From the NCBI RefSeq assembly GCF_002160895.1, contig NZ_NFLL01000007.1, positions 56,455-120,454 on the forward strand: 64,000 nucleotides of DNA, written 5' to 3'. Below the pieces are notes generated by a model. The model was not told the DNA's origin, did not search any database, and saw nothing but the letters and a program-made list of their open reading frames with translations. Shown here piece by piece: positions 34,074-43,704 of the stretch. Position 1 is the stretch's first letter. Each line of letters starts with the position of its first letter. The DNA comes from Faecalibacterium sp. An122. GTDB lineage: Bacteria > Bacillota > Clostridia > Oscillospirales > Ruminococcaceae. A program made the translations under genes and the position numbers.

Positions 34074-34334
34074 TTACAGATTTTTCTCAAAGAGAGCCTT
34101 GATGGCGGCCAAAGCTTCTTCTTCGGCAGGACCTTCGGCGGTGACGGTAACCGTGTCGCCGGTTTTGACACCAAGGCTGAGCAGACGCATCAGCTGGGTC
34201 ATTTTGACGGCCTTGTCGCCTTTTGCAATCGTAATGGTGGTGTCAGCAAAGGGCTTGGCCGCGGTGGTTAACATGCCAGCCGGCCGGGCATGAATGCCCA
34301 GGGGGTCCTGGATGGTGTAGGTAAACTGCTGCAT
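34074..34334 (-). CDS. HPr-like phosphocarrier lacking the regulatory serine site
   Basis: An 86-residue HPr fold. His15 is present in GIHARPAG, so phosphate transfer from EI to EIIA is possible. The usual regulatory Ser46 motif (KSIMG) is replaced by TQLMR before the conserved LLSLG, so HPr kinase control is probably lost unless the adjacent Thr is used. It is the last gene of the EIIC / PatB / EutH-like / RidA operon, suggesting a dedicated carrier for this locus. GGGAAAGGAG precedes the ATG. Confidence 0.88.
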   Translation of the reverse strand: MQQFTYTIQDPLGIHARPAGMLTTAAKPFADTTITIAKGDKAVKMTQLMRLLSLGVKTGDTVTVTAEGPAEEEALAAIKALFEKNL

Positions 34335-34354
34335 AAGAAAGACTCTCCTTTCCC

Positions 34355-34726
34355 TCAGGCTTTGACAGCGATGGCCTCAATTTCACAGAGAACGCCTTTG
34401 GGCAGGGCTTTGACGGCCACACAGCTGCGGGCGGGCTTGGAGGTGAAATAGCGGGCGTATACCTCGTTGAAGGCGGCAAAATCGCCCATATCCGCCAGGA
34501 AACAGGTGGTCTTGAACACCTTGTCCAGGCTGCTGCCGGCGCTCTCCAGGATGGCGGCCACATTTTTGCAGCTTTGTTCGGCCTGTGCGGCGATGCCTTC
34601 CGGTACGGTGCCGGTGACAGGGTCCACCGGAATCTGGCCGGACAGGTAGAGGATCCCGTTTACCTCATAACCCTGGGAGTAGGGCCCGATGGCGCCGGGT
34701 GCTTTTTCGGTTTGCAGTACGTTCAT
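34355..34726 (-). CDS. RidA family reactive-intermediate deaminase
   Basis: About 123 residues with the YjgF/RidA fold: APGAIGPYSQGYEVNG at the start, SGQIPVDPVTG in the middle and ARSCVAVKALPKGVLCEIEAIA at the end, including the substrate-binding Arg and Glu. RidA hydrolyses enamine/imine products such as 2-aminoacrylate released by PLP lyases, which fits its place after a PatB-type C-S lyase. The ATG at 34726 follows AAAGGAG; a TTG at 34732 is the alternative. Confidence 0.9.
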   Translation of the reverse strand: MNVLQTEKAPGAIGPYSQGYEVNGILYLSGQIPVDPVTGTVPEGIAAQAEQSCKNVAAILESAGSSLDKVFKTTCFLADMGDFAAFNEVYARYFTSKPARSCVAVKALPKGVLCEIEAIAVKA

Positions 34727-34728
34727 GT

Positions 34729-35844
34729 TCAATGCTCCTTTGGAAGGGGACCGGTGGCGGTCCCGTTGTAAAAAGCGGATGCGGCGGGGATGGCCAGAGC
34801 GATGCCCAGCCCGATGCCGCCTACAATGAGTTTGGCGGCGGCCTGGGGCAGGCAGACGGAGGGATCAACCCCCAGCGCAAAGGCATAATGGGAAGTGATC
34901 AGACCCATGGTGCCGCACATCCAGGCGATGGCGGCGGTTTTGCCTTTGGGCGGCATATCCCGCAGCATGGAAAAGGCGGGGATGGCCGTGGTGGTAATGA
35001 GCAGGAGTGCTTCCAGGGTGACACCATTGACGCCCAGCCGGCGGCCCAGAGGGTCCAGCAAACGGTGTGCCAGCCGGAATAACAATTCCAGCAGGGGCAG
35101 GCAGCCCATCAGCATGACGGCGATCCGCCCTGGAATCACAAAAGAATCCAGAATGGGCTGGGCGCCGGGCAGCAGAGCGATGCCGGTGAGATATTCCATG
35201 GCACCCACCATCAAACCCAGGATAGCCAGGGCGGAGATGCCGCGGTTGAAAAGCCCGAAGCCCCGCAGCAGCTGCCGGGGGAAACGCAGCAGCCCCACCA
35301 GAAGAAAAAGAGACAGCAGGATGATGGGGCTCAGATTCCGCAGAAGGGTTTCTGCCGGCAGATGCATCAGCAGACCACCGGCGAAACAACCTGCCGGCAG
35401 CCCTAAAAGGCCAAGGAGGATGCCCTTGATGAAAAATTCCTGTTCCTCGGGCTGGATCAGCCCCATCCCCACCGGGATGATGTAGGAGATGATGCCGCCA
35501 AACAGGGCGGCTGCAATCAGCCCCGAAAACAGGCCCAGCTGCGGGTCCTCAGCCAGGGCGGAGGCCAGAGAGTAGCCGCCCATATCGATGGAAAACAGGG
35601 CTCCGAACATGGCCGGATCTGCGCCGATGGCCTGAAAGACCGGCAAAACGGCCGGCTGCAGCAGCTGCGCCAAAGCCGGGGCGATGACCAGGATGCCGCC
35701 CATGTTCATGGCCATGGGGGCGATGCAGTTCAGCCCGTCCACAAAGCGCTGGCCGATCCCCAGACGGCAGCCCAGCAGCTTGTCCGCTCCGCCCAGCACG
35801 ACACCCACAGCCATCACCGACATAAAGACTTCGTTTGCGGTCAT
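34729..35844 (-). CDS. EutH-like ethanolamine-type transporter
   Basis: A 371-residue protein with about ten membrane segments. Family resemblance to EutH lies in the N-terminal half: GADKLLG, GLNCIAPMAMNMGGIL, IGADPAMFGALFSIDMGGYSL. EutH moves ethanolamine or a similar small amine. There are no other eut genes (no EutBC lyase or microcompartment shells), so a different amine or amino-acid derivative is likely. It is translated between PatB and RidA with gaps of 2-4 bp. Confidence 0.8.
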   Translation of the reverse strand: MTANEVFMSVMAVGVVLGGADKLLGCRLGIGQRFVDGLNCIAPMAMNMGGILVIAPALAQLLQPAVLPVFQAIGADPAMFGALFSIDMGGYSLASALAEDPQLGLFSGLIAAALFGGIISYIIPVGMGLIQPEEQEFFIKGILLGLLGLPAGCFAGGLLMHLPAETLLRNLSPIILLSLFLLVGLLRFPRQLLRGFGLFNRGISALAILGLMVGAMEYLTGIALLPGAQPILDSFVIPGRIAVMLMGCLPLLELLFRLAHRLLDPLGRRLGVNGVTLEALLLITTTAIPAFSMLRDMPPKGKTAAIAWMCGTMGLITSHYAFALGVDPSVCLPQAAAKLIVGGIGLGIALAIPAASAFYNGTATGPLPKEH

Positions 35845-35848
35845 TGGC

Positions 35849-37039
35849 TTATTTCTTGCCGTAGACGGCTTTCATCCGTTCCAGAGCGGCCTCGACACAA
35901 TGGGTGGGACAGGCCAGATTCCAGCGCTCAAAGCACCGGCCGGCTTCCCCGAACACAGCGCCTTCATCAAAGAAAAGCTGCGCTTCCATCCGGTTTTTGC
36001 GCTCCAGCTCCTTGGCGTCGTAGCCCAGGGCGTTCCAGTCCATCCACATCAGATAGGTTCCCTCCATCTGGAAAACGGTGATCTGGGGGAACTCGCGCTG
36101 CAAGAAGTCTTTGGCGATCTGATAGTTTTTCCACACAACGTCCAGCATTTGGTTCATCCAGGGTTCGCCCTTTTCATAGGCGGCCTAACAGGCAATGTAG
36201 CCCAGCACATTGCACTTGGGGTTGGAGCCGCTGCGGCGGAGTTCCTGGTGGAACTGATCCCGTAGTACCGGGTTGGGAATCAGGACATTGGTGGTTTGCA
36301 GGCCAGCGATGTTAAAGGTTTTGCTGGGGGCGGTGCAGATGATGCTGTTCTGTGCGAATTCTTCGCTGATGCTGGCGAAAACCGTGTGGGTGTGGCCCGG
36401 CATAATGATATCCGAGTGAATCTCGTCCGAAACCACCAGGACGTGATGCCGCAGGCAGATCTCACCCACCTGGGTCAGCTCTTCCCGGGTCCATACCCGG
36501 CCGCAGGGGTTGTGGGGGCTGCACAGCAGGATCAGCTTGACCGAATCCTTGGCAGCCAGCGCTTCCAGCTTGTCGAAATCAATCTTGTAGGTATCGCCGG
36601 TGCGAATCAGAGGGCAATCCTCCAACACCCGGCCGATCCGCTGGATGGCCGAATACATGGGATAATAGACAGGGGTCATCAGCAGAACGCCGTCGCCCGG
36701 CTGGGTATATGCCTTCACCGAGGTGAACAGAGCGTCCACCACCCCGTGGAAGGGCTCGATCCATTCGGGCCGGGCCTTCCAGCCGTGGCGGCGCTCCATC
36801 CAGCTGCAAACAGACTGTTTGTAGCTCTCGGTGGCATTGGTGTAGCCCAGAATCCGGGTGTTCAGCTCCTGCTGCAAGGTGTGGATGATTTCCGGCGCCA
36901 TCTGGAATTCCATATCGGCCACCGAAAAGGGGATCACATCCGGCGCGACGTTGGGGTTGATGGTCTTCATCTCATCCCATTTGCCCGAACCCATGTTGTA
37001 ACGGGGGGTGACGGTCGTAAAATCATAGGATACAGACAT
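35849..37039 (-). pseudogene. PatB/MalY-type PLP C-S lyase interrupted by an in-frame TAG
   Basis: Reading through one TAG (36185-36187) gives about 396 residues, the full family length. The first 284 codons hold the fold-type I core: GVVDALFTSVKAYT, LCSPHNPCGRVW, VVSDEIHSDI and the PLP lysine in APSKTFNIAGLQ. The last ~112 codons continue in the same frame (AAYEKGEPW ...) to a TAA. Relatives usually have Gln or Glu at the interrupted position, so a single base change from CAG or GAG explains it. Either the gene is broken, TAG is read through, or TAG is recoded. The enzyme would split cystathionine or cysteine conjugates to thiol, pyruvate and ammonia. Confidence 0.85.
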
Positions 37040-37042
37040 GAT

Positions 37043-38389
37043 TTAACCCTCGCTTTCCTCACAGACAGCCTGTTTTGCTTCGTTCTCGGCCTCTTTGTTG
37101 GAGAGGATAACGAAAGGAATGTAAATCAGGGTTGCCACGGCAATGGCCAGCAGCTCGGCGATGCCTGCGCCGACGCTGCCGCCCGAGGACAGGAAAGCCT
37201 TCAGGAAGGGAGGCGTGGTCCAGGGGGCCTCCGAGATCATCCGGCCGCAGAAGCCGATATCGGTCAGAATATAGCCCATGATGGAGGTGACGGCCGGGGC
37301 AATCACAAAGGGGATGCCCATAATGGGGTTCATGACAATGGGCAGGCCGAAGATCAGGGGCTCGTTGATGTTAAAGATGGCGCAGGGCAGAGACAGCTTG
37401 GCGATGGAACGGTAGTCCTCCCGCTTGGAGAAGAGGAGGATGGCGATGATCAGGCCGCCGGTGATGCCGGCGCCGGTGGTAATGGTGAAGCAGTTCTGGA
37501 AGGGAGAATTCAGGATGTAGGGGATGGGCTCGCCGGCCAGATAAGCTTCCGAGTTGGCAGCCAGAGCGCCGAAGGTAAAGGCGACGTAGACGGGCTTCAG
37601 AACCGAGGAACCGTGGATGCCGAAGAACCACAGCACGCAGGTCAGGCTCATGATAAAGACATAGCCGGGCAGGCTGCCGACCACGTTGGTCAGAGGAGCC
37701 TGGATCAGGTAGGTGATGGCGTTAAAGAGGCTCATCTTGAACACCCAGTTGAAGACCATACCGAAGCCCGAAATGATGAACATGGTAAAGACCGACGGGA
37801 ACAGAACGGTAAAGGAGCGGCCCACGTTGGCGGGCACAGCGTCGGGCAGGCGGATGGCGAACTTGTCGGTCTTGACAAACCGGCAGTACAGTTCGGCCGT
37901 AGCCAGTGCCGTGAACATGGCCACGAACAGGCCCTCCGAGCCGCTGTAACGGCTGGAAAGCACATTGGAAACCAGCTGCTCGACGCCATTCACCTCGGTC
38001 AGGACGGTGGTATCGCACAGGGAAATGTAGCTGCCCAGGGCGATGATGGGCAGGACCTTGTCCTCCACGCCGTAGCTCTTGGCCAGCTCAGAAGAAATTG
38101 CGATGACGGCGGCAAAGCCCATGATGGTCATGGTGCCGTAGCTGGCCGCATCGAACATGGGGCGGAAATTGCCCAGCCAGGCCATGCCGGGAATATTGGC
38201 CAGGGAGATGTATCCCTCGGAGGTGTTGCACACCATGCTGCTGAACAGGGTGCAGAAGGAGCCCACCAGGATGATGGGCATGATGATGGCAAAGCCATTT
38301 TTGACAGCCGCAAAATGACGTTCGTTTTGCATGAAATCTGCAACGCGCAGAAGGCCATCCATGAAAACGTCTTTCAAAGATTTTTTCAT
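37043..38389 (-). CDS. PTS cellobiose/lactose-family EIIC permease
   Basis: A 448-residue membrane EIIC of the Lac/Cel family with about ten hydrophobic segments; WFFGIHGSSVLKP and NINEPLIFGLPIVMNP are family signatures of the sugar site. Its EIIB and EIIA partners are on the opposite strand at 41125-41754. It is the first gene of the minus-strand operon; GAGGAG precedes the ATG. A beta-glucoside is the likely substrate given the 6-phospho-beta-glucosidase nearby. Confidence 0.93.
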   Translation of the reverse strand: MKKSLKDVFMDGLLRVADFMQNERHFAAVKNGFAIIMPIILVGSFCTLFSSMVCNTSEGYISLANIPGMAWLGNFRPMFDAASYGTMTIMGFAAVIAISSELAKSYGVEDKVLPIIALGSYISLCDTTVLTEVNGVEQLVSNVLSSRYSGSEGLFVAMFTALATAELYCRFVKTDKFAIRLPDAVPANVGRSFTVLFPSVFTMFIISGFGMVFNWVFKMSLFNAITYLIQAPLTNVVGSLPGYVFIMSLTCVLWFFGIHGSSVLKPVYVAFTFGALAANSEAYLAGEPIPYILNSPFQNCFTITTGAGITGGLIIAILLFSKREDYRSIAKLSLPCAIFNINEPLIFGLPIVMNPIMGIPFVIAPAVTSIMGYILTDIGFCGRMISEAPWTTPPFLKAFLSSGGSVGAGIAELLAIAVATLIYIPFVILSNKEAENEAKQAVCEESEG

Positions 38390-38440
38390 TTCAGTTTGCT
38401 CCTCATAAGTTTTGGTGGATGGATATTCGGTTCGTTGTTC

Positions 38441-38464
38441 GTTTCGTTGCAGTTCGTTTCAAGC
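38441..38464. promoter_or_regulatory. Operator-like motif upstream of the EIIC operon
   Basis: GTTTCGTTGCA followed by CGTTTCAAGC with a 3-bp gap. The same two blocks occur upstream of the glucosidase gene. On the minus strand it lies just after a TATAGT -10 box (near 38475), where a repressor would block the EIIC promoter. Confidence 0.55.
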
Positions 38465-38538
38465 TGAATTCACTATAGCAGATTGGGAGGGCAAAATCCA
38501 TCATCCGACTGTCACAGAAACAGAAACAGTGTTTCTTG

Positions 38539-38567
38539 TTTACAAACAAAGACCACTTTGTTATACT
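38539..38567 (+). promoter_or_regulatory. Promoter of the RpiR-type regulator gene
   Basis: TTTACA (38539-38544), 17-bp spacer, TATACT (38562-38567). Confidence 0.75.
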
Positions 38568-38671
38568 GATTATAATTTGTATACTCCAGGAATTTTGGGA
38601 ACATTTTTGGCAGAAAAACCTTTCCATCAAACAGGTTTGTTTCTACTGCAAAGACAAAGGAGGCGGTATCC

Positions 38672-39475
38672 ATGGGGAACTCACGATGTGTGGTTTTGCT
38701 ATGGGGGATCTATCAGACGGAGCCGCGCCAGTCGGTCAATTTTATCATTGCAGAAAAACTGCTGCAAAATCTTTATACCATCGAGAAGATCTCCAGCGGT
38801 TAGGTCGCCCAGATGTGCAATGTCTCAAAAACCAGCCTGACCCGGTTCTGCAGGGATATGGGGTATGAGGATTTCAGTGATCTCCGGATGGACCTGTACA
38901 ACTGGGTGCGCAACCGGAGCGATCCCAAAGAGATGCTGCTGCTGCCCTTTTTGCACGGGCAAAAGGATATCTATGAGCCGTATTTGGGGCGGGTGGAGGA
39001 ACAGATCCGTCAGATGCGCCGGCATGTGCCCACAGAGCAGATCCGTCAGATTGTTCAGAAAATCCGCCGGTACGATCACGTGGTGGTGATGGGTCATATG
39101 CAGGCGGCCTGCAATGCCATTGCGTTTCAGCAGAATCTGTTCTGCGCGGGCAAAATGATTGATTCGTATATACGCCCGGCGGAACAGGTGGAATTTTTCA
39201 TGTCGCCAGACTTTGGCGCGCAGCCCCAGCTGATTTTGGTGTTCTCGGTGTCCGGGGTGTTCTTCAGTAAGTATTTTCCGGCAGGGTTCCAGCTGCATCT
39301 GCCGAAGGATGTGGAACTGGTCATGCTGACCTGCAATCCGGACTACCGCCCGGAGCCCTATGTTACCATGACTCTGAATACGGGCACCGGCCACTATCTG
39401 GACGGCGCCAATCTGAGTCTGGATTTGCTGGGAAATCTGATCTGTCAGCAGTATTTCAACGAAGAAACGTATTGA
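38672..39475 (+). pseudogene. RpiR-family transcriptional regulator interrupted by an in-frame TAG
   Basis: The ATG at 38672 follows AAAGGAGG ideally. The frame runs 43 codons to a TAG at 38801-38803 and then continues without any other stop to TGA at 39475, giving about 267 residues. The TAG falls inside the helix-turn-helix domain, just before VAQMCNVSKTSLTRFC, the recognition helix. The C-terminal SIS domain (HVVVMGHMQAAC, LILVFSVSGVFFS) binds a phosphosugar. A restart at 38813 would lack half the DNA-binding domain. Likely regulator of this sugar locus if the TAG is read as an amino acid. Confidence 0.85.
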
Positions 39476-39484
39476 AAAGACAAG

Positions 39485-39522
39485 GGAGCAGGAGCTTTGC
39501 ACAAAGCTCCTGCTCCTTTTTT
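39485..39522 (+). terminator. Terminator of the regulator gene
   Basis: GGAGCAGGAGCTTTG pairs with AAAGCTCCTGCTCC, followed by TTTTTT. Confidence 0.9.
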
Positions 39523-39629
39523 GTGCATATTGGGAAGCTGTAACCAAATCTGAAACAGTCTCCCCGAATGCGGTACAGTGGATCTATAGACACTACCGGG
39601 CCGGCATGATATCCTTGACGCAAGTTCTA

Positions 39630-39650
39630 GTTTCGTTGCACGTTTCAAGC
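39630..39650. promoter_or_regulatory. Operator-like motif upstream of the glucosidase operon
   Basis: GTTTCGTTGCA directly followed by CGTTTCAAGC, the same blocks as at 38441-38464. It lies 55 bp before the glucosidase start. The promoter here is not obvious (TTGACG at 39615-39620 lacks a good -10). Confidence 0.55.
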
Positions 39651-39659
39651 AAAATTTGA

Positions 39660-41117
<1,458 letters not shown>

Positions 41118-41124
41118 TGCTTCT

Positions 41125-41427
41125 ATGAAAACCATTTACCTGTTCTGCAACCAGGGTATGAGCACCAGCATGCTGGTGAAAAAGATGCAGGCCGCCGCCG
41201 CTGCCATGCAGTATGATGTCACCATTGCCGCCTGGCCTCTGTCGGAAGTGGATGTCAAGGGCGCAGAGGCGGATATGATTCTGCTGGGACCCCAGGTCCG
41301 CTATGCCGTCAAGAAGATCGCCGCCCAGTTCCCCGACAAAAAGGTGGATGCGGTGGATATGCGGGCCTATGGCCTGATGGATGGAAAATCCGTAGTTGAA
41401 ATGGCCAAGAAGGCCCTGGGGGACTGA
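41125..41427 (+). CDS. PTS cellobiose-type EIIB
   Basis: A 100-residue cytosolic EIIB of the Lac/Cel family. The phospho-cysteine is in YLFCNQGMSTSMLV (CxxGMST motif), and MILLGPQVRY is the typical strand-turn. It passes phosphate from EIIA to sugar on EIIC (37043-38389). It begins 7 bp after the glucosidase stop. Confidence 0.95.
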   Translation: MKTIYLFCNQGMSTSMLVKKMQAAAAAMQYDVTIAAWPLSEVDVKGAEADMILLGPQVRYAVKKIAAQFPDKKVDAVDMRAYGLMDGKSVVEMAKKALGD

Positions 41428-41430
41428 GCT

Positions 41431-41754
41431 ATGGATGAAAAACTGCTGGTAACGATCTTCCAGATCATTGGTGCAGCGGGCAGCGCCAAGTCCAACTACA
41501 TGGAAGCAATGGCAGCCGCCCGGGAAGGCAACTTTGACGAGATTGACCGCCTCTTGAAAGAGGGCGATGATTTCTACAAGGAGGCCCATGATATCCACAT
41601 TGACCTGCTGGGGATGCAGGATTCCGAGGAAGGCCTGCCCACCAGTCTGATCCTGATCCACGCCGAGGATCAGATGATGAGCGCGGAACAAACGCGCATG
41701 ATGGCAGAAGAATTCATCTACCTGTACAAAGATAAATACGGCGTGAAAGACTAA
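41431..41754 (+). CDS. PTS cellobiose-type EIIA
   Basis: A 107-residue helical EIIA of the Lac/Cel family. The active-site His is in LIHAEDQMMSA; relatives have HAQDHLM, so the first His is kept and the second is Gln here. The N-terminal FQIIGAAGSAKSNYMEAM is typical. Last gene of the operon, starting 3 bp after EIIB. Confidence 0.93.
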   Translation: MDEKLLVTIFQIIGAAGSAKSNYMEAMAAAREGNFDEIDRLLKEGDDFYKEAHDIHIDLLGMQDSEEGLPTSLILIHAEDQMMSAEQTRMMAEEFIYLYKDKYGVKD

Positions 41755-41778
41755 TCGCTTGAGGCGCTGAAACAACAG

Positions 41779-41822
41779 ACGGCCGCCCTCCACGCACCGT
41801 GGCGTGAGGGGCGGCCGTTTTG
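41779..41822 (+). terminator. Terminator of the glucosidase operon
   Basis: ACGGCCGCCCTC pairs with GAGGGGCGGCCGT, followed by TTT. Confidence 0.8.
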
Positions 41823-41827
41823 TCTAT

Positions 41828-41866
41828 AAACCGCCGCCTCGTCCGTCTGGGAAGAAGCGGCGGTTT
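41828..41866. terminator. Hairpin after the radical SAM gene
   Basis: AAACCGCCGC and GCGGCGGTTT form a 10-bp stem between convergent operons. Confidence 0.65.
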
Positions 41867-41879
41867 GATGTTTTAACAA

Positions 41880-43280
41880 TCAGGCGGAACCGTAGGCGGC
41901 CTCGGCCTGGGTGAGGGTTTGCCGGATGCGTTCAACGTAGCCCGACTTCCACAGCATACACATGATGCTGTCGCAGCCCATCAGGGAATGGCTGCCGTCC
42001 AAAAGGGCGGTTGCACGGCAGCCGCCGCCGCATTTGTAGCGGTACGCACAGGCGGCGCATTCGGCATTGGCTGCAAACAAGTCCTTGATTCTTCCGTTGA
42101 CAAACTGCATATAGTAGCTGTTGCTCAGCCCCTGCTTCAAACCGATGTCCTGTATTTTGGGGAAATTCTCCTGGTCCGGGCTGGATGTCATGGGCATACA
42201 GGGCAGCAGGCGGCCTTCCGGCGTGATATAGCAGGACATCCGCGCCGCACCGCACATGTAACAGTTCAGGCACTTTTCCGTGCCGTCGTGGGCCTCTGCT
42301 ACGATCTTGCCGGGCTGGTCCCGGCGCAGAACAACCATGTTGGCGAGGGTCAAATACTCAATGGGCTTGCCCGCCTGGTAATACCAGGTAATATAGGGCA
42401 GCATCGCCTCGATGAATTCCTGATTGGTCAGGGCGTTTCCTTCACTGTTGTGCTCCCACAGCGGTGTGGGGGCCACGTTGGACGCTTTTACATTTTGGAC
42501 ACCCACGTCCCGCAGCGCTTCGATGGTCTGGGAAAATGTGTCCACATTGCCGCGGTGAATGCACATTTCCACATCGGTCAGGAATCCGCGCTCGTCACAG
42601 AGTTTCAGCGCCTGCAAAGCGGCGTCTTCCGCACCGGGCACACCCCGCATCCAATCATGCCAGCCCACACCATCAAAACTGATGGAAATACCCGGTTTGA
42701 TGTTCCGGCGTTCCAATTCGTTCAGCACCTGTTCGTTCAGCAGCCAGCCATTGGTATAAATCGTTCCGATGGTCATTTTGTAGGAAAGAATCCGGTCCAC
42801 CAGCTGCCAGAAATCCTTTCGGATCAGGGGCTCGCCGCCGGTGATATCCACCCGCAGTACCCCGCAGTCTGCCATCTGATCGATGAAATCGAAGGCTTGT
42901 TCGGTGGTGAGTTCGCCCAGTTTCCCGCAGGGGGCGTCCATGAAGCAGTGCCGGCAGCGGTAATTGCACCGCCCGGTAATAGACCAGAAAATACTTTGGA
43001 CGTAACGATTTTTGTAATACTTGTAATACTGATCCGGTTCCAGCGGCTGGGGCTGAGAGATGGGTACGATGACCCCCTCCTGCTCATATTGCAGGCGGGC
43101 GGCCTCCATCCCGGGCGTAAGGGGGATGCGGTTCAGATCGGTCTCGCCGTCGCAGAGCAGCAGCAGCCGAAAGGCCTCCGCCGGGAGGGGGCGGGTCAAA
43201 TTTTGGGGCCGCCGGATCAAAACGTGGGTCATTTGTTCCCAGCCGCGGAGTATATGGCCGGGGGTGAGTCTGTAAAACAT
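41880..43280 (-). CDS. Radical SAM/SPASM RiPP maturase
   Basis: About 466 residues. An N-terminal ~75-residue RRE/PqqD-like domain precedes the radical SAM core with C105, C109 and C112 (GRCNYRCRHC, CxxxCxxC) binding the [4Fe-4S]-SAM cluster; TGGEPL and ISFDG are further core motifs. The C-terminal SPASM region has clustered cysteines (CLNCYMCG, CAACAYRYKCGGGC, GCDSIMC) for auxiliary clusters. It follows two small Cys-bearing peptide genes and probably forms a thioether or C-C link in them. The start at 43280 follows GAGGATC. A terminator-like hairpin stands between it and the peptide gene. Confidence 0.9.
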   Translation of the reverse strand: MFYRLTPGHILRGWEQMTHVLIRRPQNLTRPLPAEAFRLLLLCDGETDLNRIPLTPGMEAARLQYEQEGVIVPISQPQPLEPDQYYKYYKNRYVQSIFWSITGRCNYRCRHCFMDAPCGKLGELTTEQAFDFIDQMADCGVLRVDITGGEPLIRKDFWQLVDRILSYKMTIGTIYTNGWLLNEQVLNELERRNIKPGISISFDGVGWHDWMRGVPGAEDAALQALKLCDERGFLTDVEMCIHRGNVDTFSQTIEALRDVGVQNVKASNVAPTPLWEHNSEGNALTNQEFIEAMLPYITWYYQAGKPIEYLTLANMVVLRRDQPGKIVAEAHDGTEKCLNCYMCGAARMSCYITPEGRLLPCMPMTSSPDQENFPKIQDIGLKQGLSNSYYMQFVNGRIKDLFAANAECAACAYRYKCGGGCRATALLDGSHSLMGCDSIMCMLWKSGYVERIRQTLTQAEAAYGSA

Positions 43281-43315
43281 AGCTGATCCTCGGTTTCTTC
43301 TCAAATGCGCAGGTA

Positions 43316-43357
43316 TAAAAATCGGCAAACACGGCTGACAATACCGGGTTTGCCGAT
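43316..43357 (-). terminator. Attenuator between precursor peptide and radical SAM gene
   Basis: ATCGGCAAAC (43321-43330) pairs with GTTTGCCGAT (43348-43357); the minus strand continues TTTTTAT. It would let peptide mRNA outnumber maturase mRNA. Confidence 0.75.
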
Positions 43358-43419
43358 TGTTTGAGGCTTTGGCGGAACGCTCCTTCCAAAAGGGGGGAGA
43401 TGCCGCGCCTTTTTCGTTT

Positions 43420-43596
43420 TTAGGTTTCCGTCAAACCATAATGACAGGCCACGCCGTTCTGGTTGGACCAGGTTAGACAACCACCATTTTCACCGCTGGT
43501 GGTGATCACGTCGCTGTTGTCAAAACAGATCACTTCAGCGGAAGCCTTTGTGTAAGTCGTGGAATGTTCCTCCATAGAAGCCTTTGTGTAAGTCAT
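43420..43596 (-). CDS. RiPP precursor peptide 1
   Basis: A 58-residue peptide, ATG after AAAGGAGG. Its leader contains TYTKAS twice (residues 2-7 and 14-19) because a ~38-bp unit including the ribosome site is tandemly duplicated. A conserved block AEVICFDNSDVITTSG follows and is shared with the second peptide. The C-terminal core ENGGCLTWSNQNGVACHYG carries two cysteines ten residues apart. It lies directly upstream of the radical SAM gene, so it is the likely substrate. The mature product and cleavage site are unknown; cleavage after TTSG is a guess from the conserved/variable border. Confidence 0.8.
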   Translation of the reverse strand: MTYTKASMEEHSTTYTKASAEVICFDNSDVITTSGENGGCLTWSNQNGVACHYGLTET

Positions 43597-43704
43597 GAAA
43601 TGTTCCTCCTTTCAACCAGAGAAATATACAACAGATGGAATCTCCTGCGTATTCTCCCTATTTTTGCGGATTCCCGGCGCATAGACTGCGGGGGAAGGGC
43701 GGGG

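Noticed and set aside
34729..35844. Ethanolamine utilisation locus
   Set aside because: Only a EutH-like transporter is present; no EutB/EutC lyase, EutA or shell proteins are nearby.
36185..38803. Pyrrolysine insertion at the two TAG codons
   Set aside because: Neither protein is a methylamine methyltransferase, and the expected residues are Gln/Glu/Lys-like; no pyl genes are in the window.
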